From: Christensenellaceae bacterium
GTDB taxonomy: Bacteria; Bacillota; Clostridia; Christensenellales; CAG-138
Length of the DNA stretch: 64,000 nt
Reading direction: 5' to 3'
Assembly (NCBI GenBank): GCA_031261085.1
Contig: JAISKB010000022.1
Location: 27,698-91,697 of the forward strand
Shown: positions 29,330 through 37,334 of the stretch, in pieces
How the letters are laid out: the number at the start of each line of letters is the position of its first letter
Position numbering within the stretch: the stretch's first letter is position 1
Notes under the pieces: generated by a model
What the model saw: the letters and a program-made list of their open reading frames with translations, nothing else
Databases searched by the model: none
Told to the model about the DNA's origin: nothing
Translations under genes and position numbers: made by a program

Positions 29330-29348
29330 CGGGCAAGCCCGTTGCCCG
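29330..29348 (-). promoter_or_regulatory. Leader hairpin ahead of rpsJ
   Basis: On the minus strand CGGGCAA / TTGCCCG form a 7-base-pair stem with a 5-base loop, about 70 bases before rpsJ. A T5 run follows about 8 bases later, so it resembles an attenuator but is not a textbook terminator. A second hairpin, TGCGC-TTTTT-GCGCA within AACACG/CGTGTT (29422-29459), occupies the very 5' end of the leader. Confidence 0.4.
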
Positions 29349-29460
29349 TTTGTGGGCGCCCCGCGGAAATTACCCGGATGGCAATAGCCGGCAACCTCCC
29401 GCCTGGGCTGATTTCGCATATAACACGCGAAAACAGCTGCGCTTTTTGCGCAACGTGTTT

Positions 29461-29489
29461 ATATTACATGAAAAACACCGCAAGCGCAA
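29461..29489 (-). promoter_or_regulatory. Promoter of the S10-spc-alpha supercluster
   Basis: Minus strand TTGCGC (29489-29484), 17 bases, TAATAT (29466-29461). Expected start near 29454, giving a leader of about 195 bases. An A-rich tract lies directly upstream of the -35, as an UP element would. Confidence 0.65.
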
Positions 29490-29711
29490 GCTTTTTTTTA
29501 AGTTTTTTGGATTTATTTTGAAATGTCCACGCACCCGCGTGTTTCATGCTATATGTTGTGGTATGAGTTGGTGTGGGATACAAGGGTTTTGTGCCCATCC
29601 CCCGCCAAAGCATAACCCGTTTCCAATTTTTCCGAAATGGTATGAAACGGATTCTCTCTGCGGGGCAAGGGAAGAAGCCTCCATAATATCTTATTCCCTC
29701 CATGCGAGGGG

Positions 29712-29764
29712 GTCTGGAGGCGTAGCAACGCCTCCAGACGGGGTGCGGGGACAGGAGTCCCCGC
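29712..29764. repeat. Two tandem perfect hairpins
   Basis: GTCTGGAGGCGT / ACGCCTCCAGAC (12 bp stem, loop AGCA, 29712-29739) followed by GCGGGGAC / GTCCCCGC (8 bp, loop AGGA, 29745-29764). Both have 4-base purine-rich loops. No T run follows either one. They may be a small intergenic repeat or a processed RNA structure. Confidence 0.6.
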
Positions 29765-29782
29765 AAAACGTTTCCTAAAAAG

Positions 29783-29813
29783 CCCCCTCACAGTGAGAGC
29801 GGGTTAAGGGTGG
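29783..29813. repeat. Terminator-like dispersed repeat, copy 1
   Basis: CCCCCTCACAGTGAGAGCGGGTTAAGGGTGG. On the minus strand this forms a GC-rich hairpin followed by T5, directly after the crotonase stop at 29821, so it probably terminates the nine-gene operon. Shares the GGGTTAAGGGTGG tail with copies at 45334, 52649 and 60892. Confidence 0.6.
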
Positions 29814-29820
29814 AAACCCA

Positions 29821-30636
29821 TCACTCCTTGCAATCGAAGTAGCTGTTCATCCATTTTAGCGCCGCACGCATACCGTCGCGTTCGGCAACCTCATTGAACT
29901 TTTGACGTTCCTCCGGAACCATCAACATGCTCAGCGCGCACATATCCATGCCCCAATGGTCGATGGTATCATACCCTTGCAGCTCCATCGTTTTGTTGCA
30001 CAGCTGCTTAATCATGCGCATCGTTTCCTTCGGCAAGCGCGAAAGCTTTTTGGCCAGCAGCATATATTCCTTCTCAAAATCCGCCTGGGGCACAACCTTG
30101 TAGACCAGCCCCATCTCCTGCGCCTTATAGGCGTCATAGCGTTCGCCCAGCATAAGGGAGGCTTTGGCCTGGCTCACCGTATTAAACGACCAGATCGTGC
30201 GCACCAAGGGCATCATGCAGTGACGTATTTGGGGCGTGCCAAACCTGGCCGTATCCGCCGCAATCACAAAGTCGGAAATCAGCGCCAGCTCGAAGCCCGC
30301 GCCCAAGCAGTAGCCATCCACCGCGCTCACGGTAGGCTTGGGCAAGTGAAACAGCTTTTTATAGGACTGCAATTCCTCCTGCAGCCTATCCCACCGATGA
30401 TAGATGGGTTCCTCGCCTTTTTTAAGGTCGGTTCCCACATCGAAGCCGGAGGAGAAGTTATCTCCTTGGCCGCGCAGCAGCAGCACGCGGATGTCGTCAT
30501 CCTTTGCCACCATGTCCGCCACGCGCTCCAGCTCCGCATAGGATTCCGCCGTAACGGCGTTGAGCTTTTGCGGCCTGTTTAGCGTAACGATGGCGATATG
30601 ATCCTTTACTTCAAATAATATGTTATTAAATTCCAT
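29821..30636 (-). CDS. Crotonase-fold enzyme 1 (Glu/Gln active site)
   Basis: 271 aa enoyl-CoA hydratase/isomerase superfamily. The CoA-binding and oxyanion segments are present: LNRPQKLNAV, GDNFSSGFDVG and DGYCLGAGFELALISD. The first classical catalytic Glu (in GFELAL) is kept, but the second position reads FGTPQIRHCMMP, Gln instead of Glu. It may therefore be a hydrolase, decarboxylase, isomerase or ring-opening enzyme rather than a simple hydratase. The C-terminus is longer than in hydratases (KWMNSYFDCKE). GGAGG lies before ATG 30636. Last gene of the operon running from pduL. Confidence 0.85.
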   Translation of the reverse strand: MEFNNILFEVKDHIAIVTLNRPQKLNAVTAESYAELERVADMVAKDDDIRVLLLRGQGDNFSSGFDVGTDLKKGEEPIYHRWDRLQEELQSYKKLFHLPKPTVSAVDGYCLGAGFELALISDFVIAADTARFGTPQIRHCMMPLVRTIWSFNTVSQAKASLMLGERYDAYKAQEMGLVYKVVPQADFEKEYMLLAKKLSRLPKETMRMIKQLCNKTMELQGYDTIDHWGMDMCALSMLMVPEERQKFNEVAERDGMRAALKWMNSYFDCKE

Positions 30637-30663
30637 GGGGATGCCTCCAATCCAGTCGCACCA

Positions 30664-31830
30664 TCAAATGATGTTTCTATTGCGGTAATCGTCATACTCG
30701 GCGCGATCCATGCCCAGCAGCTCCAAGTATACTTCTTCATTATGCTCGCCGATTTCCGGCGGGCGCGTATACTGTTCTACCGGCCGCTCCGAAAGCTTGA
30801 CCGGGCTCGCGATATACGGCACGGGACCTACGCCGGGTATATCGATATCGATGATTTGGTTGTTTGCGCGCAATTGCGGGTTCGCCAATATCCGTTTCTG
30901 GTTCGCAACAACAGCGACGGGCAGAGCGGCCTTTGCGAAGATTTCTTCCACCTCATCGCAGGTCTTATCCGACATCCATTTTTCAATTGCGGCCAGCAGC
31001 TTGCTCACATCCCGCACGCGGGCTTCCATTTGATCATACTCCGGGTTGTTGAGCGCATCGTCGTTTAAGAATTCCCGCAGCCGCTTAAACATGGGCGTGG
31101 TTGCGGCGTTGATATAGATGTAACCGTCCTTTGCCTTAAGCACGCCGCGCGGTGCGGATTCCGGGGCCAATTCCAGCGGGCCGCCCATAGCGTAGCCGGC
31201 CAAAACGGGCGATTGCAGCACCACCATGCTATTGAGCATGGCCATATCCAAAAACTGCCCTCTCCCGGTGCGTTCCCGGTCGTAGAGCGCAAGCAGGATG
31301 CCAATCGTAACATGGGTGGCCGTCATCGTATCGGAAATTGCGCCATGGCCGGTCCCGGGGCGTCCACCCGGCTCCGCCGGCGCCGTCATGCCGCTCATGG
31401 CCGAAACAACGCCGTCAAAGCTCACGCGGTCGCTATACGGGCCCGTTTGCCCAAACCCGGTAACCGAGGCCATGATGGCGCGTGGATTGATCTTTTTCAC
31501 CTCGTCGTATGTAAGGCCCATCTTGGCCATAACGCCCACGCGGAAGTTTTCAACGATAACGTCGCATTTTTCTACCAGCTTGCGGAGCAAAGCCTTGCCC
31601 TCATCGCTGCGAAAATCGACAGTAATACTCTTTTTATTGCGGTTGTACGCGGGGAAATACAAGCTGACGCCATCTTTCCAGGGCCCGAATAGACGGGTAT
31701 CCTCGCCGGTGCCGGCCCGCTCCGCTTTGATGACCTCGGCGCCCATATCCGCCAAAATCATGGTGCAATAAGGCCCGGCAATATATCTTGAAAAGTCCAA
31801 TACCCGAATGCCCTCTAATATTCCGCCCAT
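30664..31830 (-). CDS. Type III CoA-transferase, CaiB/BaiF family
   Basis: 388 aa. Transfers CoA between carboxylic acids. Family hallmarks: LEGIRVLDFSRYIAGPYCTM, DMGAEVIKAER, NRNKKSITVDFRSDEGKAL, and SDTMTATHVTIG, where the Asp should be the covalent catalytic residue. ATG 31830 has AGGAG 8 bases upstream; an in-frame GTG at 31839 overlaps that site. Flanked on both sides by crotonase genes, it probably activates the imported acid or recycles CoA from a product. Substrate unknown; carnitine or bile-acid homology cannot be distinguished here. Confidence 0.9.
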   Translation of the reverse strand: MGGILEGIRVLDFSRYIAGPYCTMILADMGAEVIKAERAGTGEDTRLFGPWKDGVSLYFPAYNRNKKSITVDFRSDEGKALLRKLVEKCDVIVENFRVGVMAKMGLTYDEVKKINPRAIMASVTGFGQTGPYSDRVSFDGVVSAMSGMTAPAEPGGRPGTGHGAISDTMTATHVTIGILLALYDRERTGRGQFLDMAMLNSMVVLQSPVLAGYAMGGPLELAPESAPRGVLKAKDGYIYINAATTPMFKRLREFLNDDALNNPEYDQMEARVRDVSKLLAAIEKWMSDKTCDEVEEIFAKAALPVAVVANQKRILANPQLRANNQIIDIDIPGVGPVPYIASPVKLSERPVEQYTRPPEIGEHNEEVYLELLGMDRAEYDDYRNRNII

Positions 31831-31879
31831 TTTAATCACTCCTGACTACCTTAAATTCAAAATAAAATGTGTTTTATAC

Positions 31880-32695
31880 TCAACTTTTGCCAAACTTTTC
31901 ATCCCGCCAGGCAAAAGCAGCTTTTAAGCCCTTTTCCGCGACCACATCGTTAAACGCCTGCGCCTCCGCGGATTTGCATACCAGTGAATAATGCGCCGCA
32001 TCCAAGCTCATCTTGACGGCTTCCGGAACGCCCATCAAATCGTATGCCCTGTTTAAAGCGCGCTTGTTCAATTGCAGCGTGCCATAAGGCAGTTTGCACA
32101 TGCGGCCGCACAGGTTGGCCACCACGGTATCGATTTCTTCCTCCGACACGACATAGTTGACCAAATTTGCACGCAACGCCGTTTGCGCATCGATTTTTTC
32201 GCCGGTTAACATAAGCTGCTTGCAGATGCGCAGGTCTATCACATAAGGCAGCATCAAATATTGGCTGGTTCCGCCAAATAGTATTTCCGGCTCCCCAAAC
32301 ATAGAATTTTCTGTACAGACAACCAAATCACAAGCCGTCATCATATCAAACGCGCCCGCAAGGCAATGCCCCTGCACCTGCGCGATAACAGGCTTCCCCA
32401 TCTCCCATATGGTTTGGAACGCATTGTTGTTGGATTGCAGATGCGCCCTCCATTCTATGCCGTTTTGCGGTTTATGCCCCCTATCCGGCGAAAGGTCAAA
32501 CCCGGAGGAAAACGCCTTGCCGCCGGCGCCCTTTATCACCACCACACGAACTTCATCATCCGCCTCGGTGCCAAGCAGCATGCGCCGCATTTCTATCAGC
32601 ATGTCCTGCGTGAGCGCGTTATGCTTCTGCGGCCGGTTGAGGGTAATCGTGCCGACAAAATTTTCTTTCGAATAGAGAATATCTTTATGCTCCAC
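31880..32695 (-). CDS. Crotonase-fold enzyme 2 (Asp/Glu active site)
   Basis: 271 aa. TITLNRPQKHNALTQDM, KAFSSGFDLSPDRG and QGHCLAGAFDMMTACDL place it in the crotonase superfamily. Here the first catalytic Glu position is Asp (AFDMMTACD), while the second Glu is kept (FGEPEILFGG). This is the reverse of the paralogue at 29821. Starts with GTG at 32695 behind a weak GGGG; no in-frame ATG nearby fits better. It shares the GFD motif and the Lys-rich C-terminus with enzyme 1, so the two are probably an old duplication that divided labour. Confidence 0.85.
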   Translation of the reverse strand: MEHKDILYSKENFVGTITLNRPQKHNALTQDMLIEMRRMLLGTEADDEVRVVVIKGAGGKAFSSGFDLSPDRGHKPQNGIEWRAHLQSNNNAFQTIWEMGKPVIAQVQGHCLAGAFDMMTACDLVVCTENSMFGEPEILFGGTSQYLMLPYVIDLRICKQLMLTGEKIDAQTALRANLVNYVVSEEEIDTVVANLCGRMCKLPYGTLQLNKRALNRAYDLMGVPEAVKMSLDAAHYSLVCKSAEAQAFNDVVAEKGLKAAFAWRDEKFGKS

Positions 32696-32880
32696 GTTTT
32701 TGTTACCCCAAATTCTTTAAAAATTGCTAAACGATCCCAATCGGCAAAAGAATCCCTGTTTGCCAATGTAGTTGACCTTATTAATTAAATTAAGTGCGAA
32801 TCAAGCGCCTATTCATTCAGACCGCGGCAAAACAGCCTTGCTTTGAGAAACCGCGCCAACAGCTTGCGCTTTTGTTACAT

Positions 32881-32913
32881 GTGGCGGCCCATCGGCCTTT
32901 GCTGGGCCGCCAC
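32881..32913. terminator. Stem-loop after second BMP lipoprotein gene
   Basis: GTGGCGGCCCA / TGGGCCGCCAC, 11 perfect base pairs around an 11-base loop, 42 bases beyond the stop of the 32955 gene. No T run on either strand, so it may protect or process the mRNA rather than terminate it. Confidence 0.45.
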
Positions 32914-32954
32914 CGTTATATTGGGATTTGCGTTTTATGCAATGCCTTACCTTA

Positions 32955-33968
32955 CTAGTCTAAAACAAACTCCACTACGATTTCGCCCGCAAGTATCTTA
33001 TCGAGCAAAACCTGAACCTTATCGCGTACATCCTGCGGCACTACATCGTTACAGTAAACGAAGTCGTTCACGCCTTCCGCATACCCATACATCTTCTGTA
33101 CGCTCATCTCCAGCTTGCCTTCCTTGGCCTTTTCGATTACCTGCACCATCATCTTATCCGCATAGGTAAGCGCGGCGGCAATCTCTTTGCCGTTGGAAAT
33201 CTCATCGAAGTGGGTTTCGAATGCAATCGCGTACTTTGCGCCTTCCGCTTCGGCCGCAGCCTGCACCACGCCCGCGCTGGCGCCGCTGGCGGAGAAGCCG
33301 ATTACATCAAAGCCCTGCGCATACAGGTTTGCCGCCAGCTCACGCGTGATGGTGGTATCGGCAAAGGTATCCGCGATTACATATTTATCCTCGATATCCG
33401 GGTTTACATACTTTACGCCCTGCTGCCAACCGGCGGCCTGCTTTTGAATGGATTCAATCTCTTTGCCGCCGATAAAGCAAACCTTATTGGTCTGCGTCAT
33501 ATAGGCCGCGCAAGCGCCGGAAAGGAAGCCGTTTACCAAGCGGTCCCCGCCCTGGCCCTCTGTGATGTTTGGATACTCGGCTACGTTGTTGATCATGCCA
33601 TCGTAGCTAAAGAACTGGATGTCCGGGTAATCCTTGGCAACGGCGATAGTCGCCTCCACATGGCCGCTGAACTGCGTCATAATCAAGTCGTAAATGCCCT
33701 GCTCCGCGAGCGCGCGGATCTTGGGTTCGTATTGGCTGGTTTCGGATACCTCTACCATCTTGATATTGACATCGTCATGCTCTTCGTTATACTTCGTTAG
33801 CGTCTCAACCATGTTGGAGAGCCAAACGGCCTGATCGAAGGGGTATATGGCACAAAATGCCACGTTGAATACGTCCTTTTGTTCCGTTTCTTTCGCTTTG
33901 GAACCGCAACCGGCAGCCAACATGCCCAACATAAGAATGCACAGGGTGACGCTCAGAATCTTTTTCAT
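32955..33968 (-). CDS. BMP-family substrate-binding lipoprotein B
   Basis: 337 aa. Signal peptide with lipobox LAAGC (Cys about 21), then a periplasmic-binding fold of the BMP/Med family, which bind nucleosides or other small ligands for YufOPQ-type importers. Family segments: VAFCAIYPFDQAVWLSNMVE, QGIYDLIMTQFSGHVEAT and GFSASGASAGVVQAAAEAEG. A near paralogue lies upstream (34079). AAGGAG precedes ATG 33968. The ligand is not evident; the pocket motifs differ enough from the paralogue that the two may capture related compounds. Confidence 0.9.
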   Translation of the reverse strand: MKKILSVTLCILMLGMLAAGCGSKAKETEQKDVFNVAFCAIYPFDQAVWLSNMVETLTKYNEEHDDVNIKMVEVSETSQYEPKIRALAEQGIYDLIMTQFSGHVEATIAVAKDYPDIQFFSYDGMINNVAEYPNITEGQGGDRLVNGFLSGACAAYMTQTNKVCFIGGKEIESIQKQAAGWQQGVKYVNPDIEDKYVIADTFADTTITRELAANLYAQGFDVIGFSASGASAGVVQAAAEAEGAKYAIAFETHFDEISNGKEIAAALTYADKMMVQVIEKAKEGKLEMSVQKMYGYAEGVNDFVYCNDVVPQDVRDKVQVLLDKILAGEIVVEFVLD

Positions 33969-34003
33969 AGTCTTTCTCCTTTATGTGTAGTGTGGTTTAT
34001 TCA

Positions 34004-34041
34004 AATGCGGCGGCCCGCCGTCCCGAGTGAACCGCCGCATT
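34004..34041. promoter_or_regulatory. Intercistronic stem-loop between the two BMP genes
   Basis: AATGCGGCGG / CCGCCGCATT, ten perfect base pairs around an 18-base GC-rich loop. It lies between lipoprotein A and B in the operon; such structures often stabilise the upstream message and raise binding-protein levels over permease levels. Confidence 0.45.
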
Positions 34042-34078
34042 GCATAATGCTATCGCTACAGGTTAAAATGGAAACAGA

Positions 34079-35164
34079 TTAATAATGGAAATCGCGCGTA
34101 ATCGTAATCTTGCCATCCAGCACATCAGCCAGTATTTCGGCAAAGCGGTCCTGCACATCCTGAGGAACGGCATCGCCCGCGCAGAAGGGAACTTCATTCA
34201 CGCCATCCGGGAAGCCGTAGATCTTCACGATGCTCATCTGCAGCGTGCCATCCATCAGCGCTTTGATTGCGTTCACGCCCATCACGCCGTTGTGCGCAAC
34301 GCCGGAAGCCAGCTCGTGCCCATCGGCGATTTCATGGAAGTGCGATTCGAAGGGCAGTACCCAAGCATACAGGTCGCCCTTAAATTCCGCAGCCGCCTGC
34401 ACCACGCCGGCATTCGCGCCGCTGGCGGAAACGCCTATGATGTCATAGCCTTGCTGATAGAGCGAGGTGGCCATTTCACGGGTGATGGTGGTATCGTTGA
34501 ACGTATCGGGAATCACGAATTTCTCTTCCACATCGGGGTTAACATACTTGATGCCCTGCTGCCACCCGGCCGCGATCATCTGCACGTTTTCAATATCCTT
34601 GCCGCCCATGAACACGACCTTGCCGGTCTTGGTCATCAAAGCCGCCAGGGCGCCGGTCAAAAAGCCGGTGGATAGACGGTCACCGCCGCGGCCTTCCGTC
34701 ACGTTGGGGTATTGCTCGATGTTGGGCACCATGCCATCCTGATTGAAGAACACGATGTTTGGGTAATCCTTCGCCACGGCCAGCGTCGCTTCTACATGGC
34801 CGCTGAACTGGGTCATAATCATGTCATAGATGCCCTGCTCGGCCAGCGCGCGGATTTTGGGCTCGTATTGGCTGGTTTCGGATACTTCCACGATCTTGAT
34901 ATTGACATTGTCATTCTCGTCATCGAACTTGCGCATGTCTTCGATCATTTCCGTAAGCCAAACCGCCTGGTCAAATGGGTAGATTGTGCAAAGGGCTATA
35001 TTCCAAACCTTTGCGGGTTCTTCCGCCGGCGCATCCGGTGCTGCCTGTGCGGCCGGGGCAGCCGGCGCGGGCGCAGGCGTTGCCGCCGGAGCCGCACAGG
35101 CCGCTAACAGAAAACAGCAGACCAGTACAAGGGCCATTGCAACCGTTCCAGTTCTTTTCATCAT
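34079..35164 (-). CDS. BMP-family substrate-binding lipoprotein A
   Basis: 361 aa. Signal peptide with lipobox LLAAC, then an Ala/Pro-rich linker (about residues 28-50) and a BMP domain closely resembling lipoprotein B: TIYPFDQAVWLTEMIED, AEQGIYDMIMTQFSGHVEAT, GVSASGANAGVVQAAAEF. Start at 35164 (ATGATG) lies 5 bases after GGAGG; the second ATG is equally possible. First binding protein after the permeases, so the likely main receptor of this importer. Confidence 0.9.
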   Translation of the reverse strand: MMKRTGTVAMALVLVCCFLLAACAAPAATPAPAPAAPAAQAAPDAPAEEPAKVWNIALCTIYPFDQAVWLTEMIEDMRKFDDENDNVNIKIVEVSETSQYEPKIRALAEQGIYDMIMTQFSGHVEATLAVAKDYPNIVFFNQDGMVPNIEQYPNVTEGRGGDRLSTGFLTGALAALMTKTGKVVFMGGKDIENVQMIAAGWQQGIKYVNPDVEEKFVIPDTFNDTTITREMATSLYQQGYDIIGVSASGANAGVVQAAAEFKGDLYAWVLPFESHFHEIADGHELASGVAHNGVMGVNAIKALMDGTLQMSIVKIYGFPDGVNEVPFCAGDAVPQDVQDRFAEILADVLDGKITITRDFHY

Positions 35165-35259
35165 TGAATCCTCCATTTATTTTTTGGTATTTTTTCGTAG
35201 TGTTATCACACCACCTTACATTTTTGTAAAGTGGACATCTAACTTTTATGGGACCGCGT

Positions 35260-36240
35260 TTACTCCTCGCTGTTCACACTATGGTGAAACGCCCTGCTGG
35301 CTAATATCTCCGGGTCATTTTGCCTAATGCGCAGCTGCAATTTGGAGAATGCCGTCCTTTCCGATAGCTTCCGTATCACCGGCGGCATCACCGCGAACAA
35401 AATTGCCAAGATATATGGAAGCATGGAAAGGAATTGAATCGGTATCCCCTCGCTGCTCAAATTCAGCACCAAAGCATCGCACAGGCCAAACAAAATGCAG
35501 CCGAGGAACGCCCGAATAGGCTCGCCCGCCGAAAGTACGATTGCCGCAAGCGCCGTAAAGCCGCGCCCATCCGTCATGCCCACGTTGAACAAGTTGGCGG
35601 TAAGCGAGAGCTGGGCGCCGCCCAATCCCGCTAAACAGCCGGTGGTCATAAGCGCGATATACCGCACCTTTCTGGTGCTGATGCCTACCGCAACCGCCGC
35701 CTCTTCATACGCGCCGGTAGCGCGCAGCGAAAGGCCGTAGTTGGTTTTGTAGTACACAAACTGTATTACGAACGGCAGCAACAGCGCCACATATACCAAT
35801 GCGGAATGGTTGTTAAAAATATCGGCGACAATGGGGATGCTCTTTATGATGGGCACCTGAAAGCGGGGAAGCGCCAGAGCACTGTCTAAATAGATGCGCC
35901 CGCTGGAACCAAATACGGGTATCATCAAAAAGCGCGTCATGCCGGCTACGATGGTATTGATGGCAAATGCGCAAATAACCGGGTTTACGCTGAGTTCTAT
36001 CACGAAAAAGGCAAATATCAACGCGAGCAGCATCACCAATATCGCCGCAAAGGCCATGCCCAAATAGGGGGAACCAAAAAGGTAGGTGCCCGTTACCGCC
36101 AAAAAGCAGCCGGCCAGCATATATCCTTCTAACCCAAGCGGGAATACCTTGATGCGGAAAGAGAAGATACCGCCCAAAGCAACCAGTAACGTTGGCACCA
36201 GCAGGCGCACAGTCAGACCCAGCAGCTGCGTAATATTCAT
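35260..36240 (-). CDS. BMP-type ABC transporter permease 2
   Basis: 326 aa, about nine hydrophobic segments. Permease of the BPD_transp_2/YufQ type: GLEGYMLAGCFLAVTGTYL, IVAGMTRFLMIPVFGSSG and GRGFTALAAIVLSAGEPIRA. The start overlaps the end of permease 1 by 4 bases (ATGA). Forms a heterodimer with permease 1. Confidence 0.92.
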   Translation of the reverse strand: MNITQLLGLTVRLLVPTLLVALGGIFSFRIKVFPLGLEGYMLAGCFLAVTGTYLFGSPYLGMAFAAILVMLLALIFAFFVIELSVNPVICAFAINTIVAGMTRFLMIPVFGSSGRIYLDSALALPRFQVPIIKSIPIVADIFNNHSALVYVALLLPFVIQFVYYKTNYGLSLRATGAYEEAAVAVGISTRKVRYIALMTTGCLAGLGGAQLSLTANLFNVGMTDGRGFTALAAIVLSAGEPIRAFLGCILFGLCDALVLNLSSEGIPIQFLSMLPYILAILFAVMPPVIRKLSERTAFSKLQLRIRQNDPEILASRAFHHSVNSEE

Positions 36241-37334
36241 TGTGCCGCCCTCTCTTCTTTATGATATTTTCTCCTTTTGCGGCTGTCCGTAATTCTGCCA
36301 ATCATCACGGCCAGGTTGACGGAGGAGAAGAACATGATGAAGCCTTCCACCACGGATACGATTTCGGGCGATACATCCGTGGTTGTGGAGAGCATGACCG
36401 AACCGCCCTGCAGCGCGCCCAGCAGCAGCGATGCAAACAGCATGCCCAGCGGGTTGTGCATGCCCAGCAGAGCAACCGTAACCCCTTTAAACCCAAGCGC
36501 CGACGCGAAGTTGTTATATACCACATGGTATACGCCCAACACCTCGCTGATGCTTGCAAGGCCGGCCAAGCCGCCGCCCAATACCGCCGAAAAGAGTATG
36601 GTTTGTGTAACGGGCAACCCGCTCGCTTTTGCGTAGGCCGTGTTTTGGCCCACCATGCGCAGCCGGTAACCGGGGATGCTCTTTTTAATCAACAATATAA
36701 ACAAAATCAGGATGGCGATTACGCCAATATACAACGCCACAGTAGATATCGTGGGCGCAACGGCTATGGACTTGGGATAGCTTGCGGAATCCGGATTGCG
36801 AAGCGGGCTGTGCAGGAAAAGATATTCCACCAACAGCAGGGAGATATAATTCAGCATAACGAATACCATCGCTTCGTTTACGCCGAAGTAGTGCTTGGTA
36901 ATAGCCGGTATCAGCGCGCACACCACAGCCGCCACGATGCCGCATATAACCATCAGTATCATCATGAGCGGCTGCGGCAGGTGCGGCAGGTAGCACTGCA
37001 CGCATACGAGCAGCAGCGCGGCCGCATACATTTGTCCCTCTTGGCCAATCGCGAAAAAGCCGCCCCTGGAACATACGGAGAAGGACAGACCCAGCAAGAA
37101 TATCGGGATGGTGTAACGAATGGTCTGCTTGATGCTGGATACGCTCCCCAAAGCCCCTTTGAACAGCGCCGTATACGCCTCCAGGGCATTGGCACCGGTG
37201 GCGGTAACCACCAGCCCCGCGGCAACCAGGGAGAGAAGCAACGCCACGAACGGCGATATGCGGTGGGCAATCTTATCCTTTCGAATCAGCTCTTTCCATA
37301 ACCCACGCAGAGTATCAGTGAGCTTCTGCTTCAT
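36237..37334 (-). CDS. BMP-type ABC transporter permease 1
   Basis: 365 aa, YufP-like permease with about ten hydrophobic helices. Segments: RGGFFAIGQEGQMYAAALL, NEAMVFVMLNYISLLLVEYL and GFKGVTVALLGMHNPLGM. Start at 37334 (MKQKLTDTL) has GGGGGTAAGC upstream and overlaps the ATPase stop by 20 bases, so translation is coupled. Confidence 0.92.
   Translation of the reverse strand: MKQKLTDTLRGLWKELIRKDKIAHRISPFVALLLSLVAAGLVVTATGANALEAYTALFKGALGSVSSIKQTIRYTIPIFLLGLSFSVCSRGGFFAIGQEGQMYAAALLLVCVQCYLPHLPQPLMMILMVICGIVAAVVCALIPAITKHYFGVNEAMVFVMLNYISLLLVEYLFLHSPLRNPDSASYPKSIAVAPTISTVALYIGVIAILILFILLIKKSIPGYRLRMVGQNTAYAKASGLPVTQTILFSAVLGGGLAGLASISEVLGVYHVVYNNFASALGFKGVTVALLGMHNPLGMLFASLLLGALQGGSVMLSTTTDVSPEIVSVVEGFIMFFSSVNLAVMIGRITDSRKRRKYHKEERAAQ

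Larger units (their letters stand above)
29259..29820. other. 562-base non-coding interval: S10 leader, promoter, hairpins, repeat
   Basis: No convincing gene. The rpsJ-proximal part (29259-29460) is the S10 leader; the S10 promoter follows at 29461-29489. The central 29490-29700 shows nothing I can assign. The distal part has two tandem perfect hairpins and a terminator-like repeat adjoining the crotonase stop. A 100-codon open frame on the minus strand (29464-29766) lacks a ribosome-binding site and family similarity. Confidence 0.7.

Noticed and set aside
29464..29766. Minus-strand open frame of 100 codons in the S10 upstream interval
   Set aside because: No ribosome-binding site, it covers the hairpins and the S10 promoter, and shows low-complexity composition.
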